Source: JBFMFE01 sp040752295
GTDB taxonomy: Bacteria; UBP15; UBA6099; JBFMBQ01
Length of the DNA: 15,059 nt
Direction: 5' to 3'
NCBI GenBank assembly: GCA_040752295.1
Contig: JBFMFE010000135.1
Coordinates: 1 to 15,059, forward strand
In this document: one piece after another, positions 14,715 to 15,059 of the stretch
Layout of the letters: the number at the start of each line of letters is the position of its first letter
How positions within the stretch are numbered: position 1 is the first letter of the stretch
Program-made: the position numbers and the translations under genes
The notes under the pieces: model-generated
Told to the model about the DNA's origin: nothing
The model's database searches: none
What the model saw: only the letters and a program-made list of their open reading frames with translations

Positions 14715-15059
14715 TCAGCGGATGTCGAACAGCCTGTCGAGTTTCGTTATCTCGAAAATCTTTCTCGTGCTCGGCTTCATCCCCGTTATGTAAAAAGTAT
14801 GCTTCTTCGTCTTGAGCCTCTTTCTGATGGCGTTGAGGCGGCTGAGCGCGAAGGAATCTATGAACGAGCATTCGGAGAAGTCAATCTCGACGGGTTTCCG
14901 CGTGGCGGCGGCGACGTTCTCGACGAACGAGGAGAACCGCTCGACCGAGTTGGAGACAAGCTCGCCGCTGACGCGGACGGTTACGCGCCGGGCGGTCTCC
15001 TCCTGCGAGAGCGTGAGCCGTTCGGCGTCGTCCGCCCCGCCGGGTTCACCGTCTCCCGC
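14715..15059 (-). CDS. STAS-domain protein, anti-anti-sigma-factor type (partial, start outside window)
   Basis: A frame open to the right edge codes for 114 residues and ends at TGA (14715-14717). It reads TARRVTVRVSGELVSNSVER, then EIDFSECSFIDSFAL, then KTKKHTFYITGMKPSTRKIF. This fits the STAS fold of SpoIIAA/RsbV-type anti-sigma-factor antagonists: a first strand with a V-x-G-E-L motif, the D-S-F-A-L segment holding the serine usually phosphorylated by the partner kinase (Ser69 of the visible part), and a C-terminal amphipathic helix (KIFEITKLDRLFDI). Such proteins switch partners with a serine kinase/anti-sigma factor. The N-terminus is missing, so a longer multidomain protein is possible, for example with a response-regulator or transporter part. 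An intrinsic terminator follows. Confidence 0.85.
   Translation of the reverse strand, partial: AGDGEPGGADDAERLTLSQEETARRVTVRVSGELVSNSVERFSSFVENVAAATRKPVEIDFSECSFIDSFALSRLNAIRKRLKTKKHTFYITGMKPSTRKIFEITKLDRLFDIR

Overview
The window is GC-rich, protein-coding bacterial DNA with several GTG starts. It appears to come from a diderm (Gram-negative-type) bacterium: it carries two type IV pilus/type II secretion assembly ATPases, two proteins with signal peptides and likely outer-membrane beta-barrels, and an S-layer-homology (SLH) protein. Nothing here fixes the phylum. The many short palindromic repeats and the barrel-SLH protein suggest an uncultured lineage outside the well-studied Proteobacteria, but that is an inference.

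Left part, + strand (2-3518): the last codons of a probable shikimate dehydrogenase, then two tandem full-length PilB/GspE-type ATPases only 13 bp apart. Both keep the N-terminal MshEN-like region, Walker A, Walker B and a four-cysteine zinc site. A short convergent Nfu-type iron-sulfur carrier gene (3715-3933, - strand) lies beyond an intergenic stretch with strong hairpins.

Centre, + strand (4145-7471): one large gene for a cytoplasmic-looking protein with two N-terminal PRC-barrel modules, about 800 residues of coiled coil and a small conserved-looking C-terminal module. It contains a recent internal duplication. An AT-rich island before it holds TATAAT-like sequences on both strands.

The 783 bp gap at 7472-8254 contains no convincing gene. 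It is packed with repeats: a GC-rich hairpin, an AT-rich imperfect inverted repeat, a triple 24-bp palindromic repeat and two nearly identical 167-bp units built from nested hairpins. The last unit runs into the 3' end of the next gene.

Right part, all - strand (8255-15059), listed in transcription order from the right edge: a partial STAS-domain protein (its start lies outside the window), a TPR-plus-barrel outer-membrane protein, an eight-cysteine [4Fe-4S] protein related to epoxyqueuosine reductase, arginyl-tRNA synthetase (argS), and a beta-barrel/SLH/SPOR protein. The argS-SPOR order resembles argS-ftsN-like neighbourhoods known in proteobacteria. The main theme that can be supported is envelope biology: pilus motors plus outer-membrane proteins with peptidoglycan-binding modules. 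I see no phage, CRISPR array, toxin-antitoxin or defence locus. The most unusual items are the barrel-SLH-SPOR architecture, the PRC-barrel/coiled-coil scaffold with its fresh duplication, the paired ATPases, and the 167-bp repeat.
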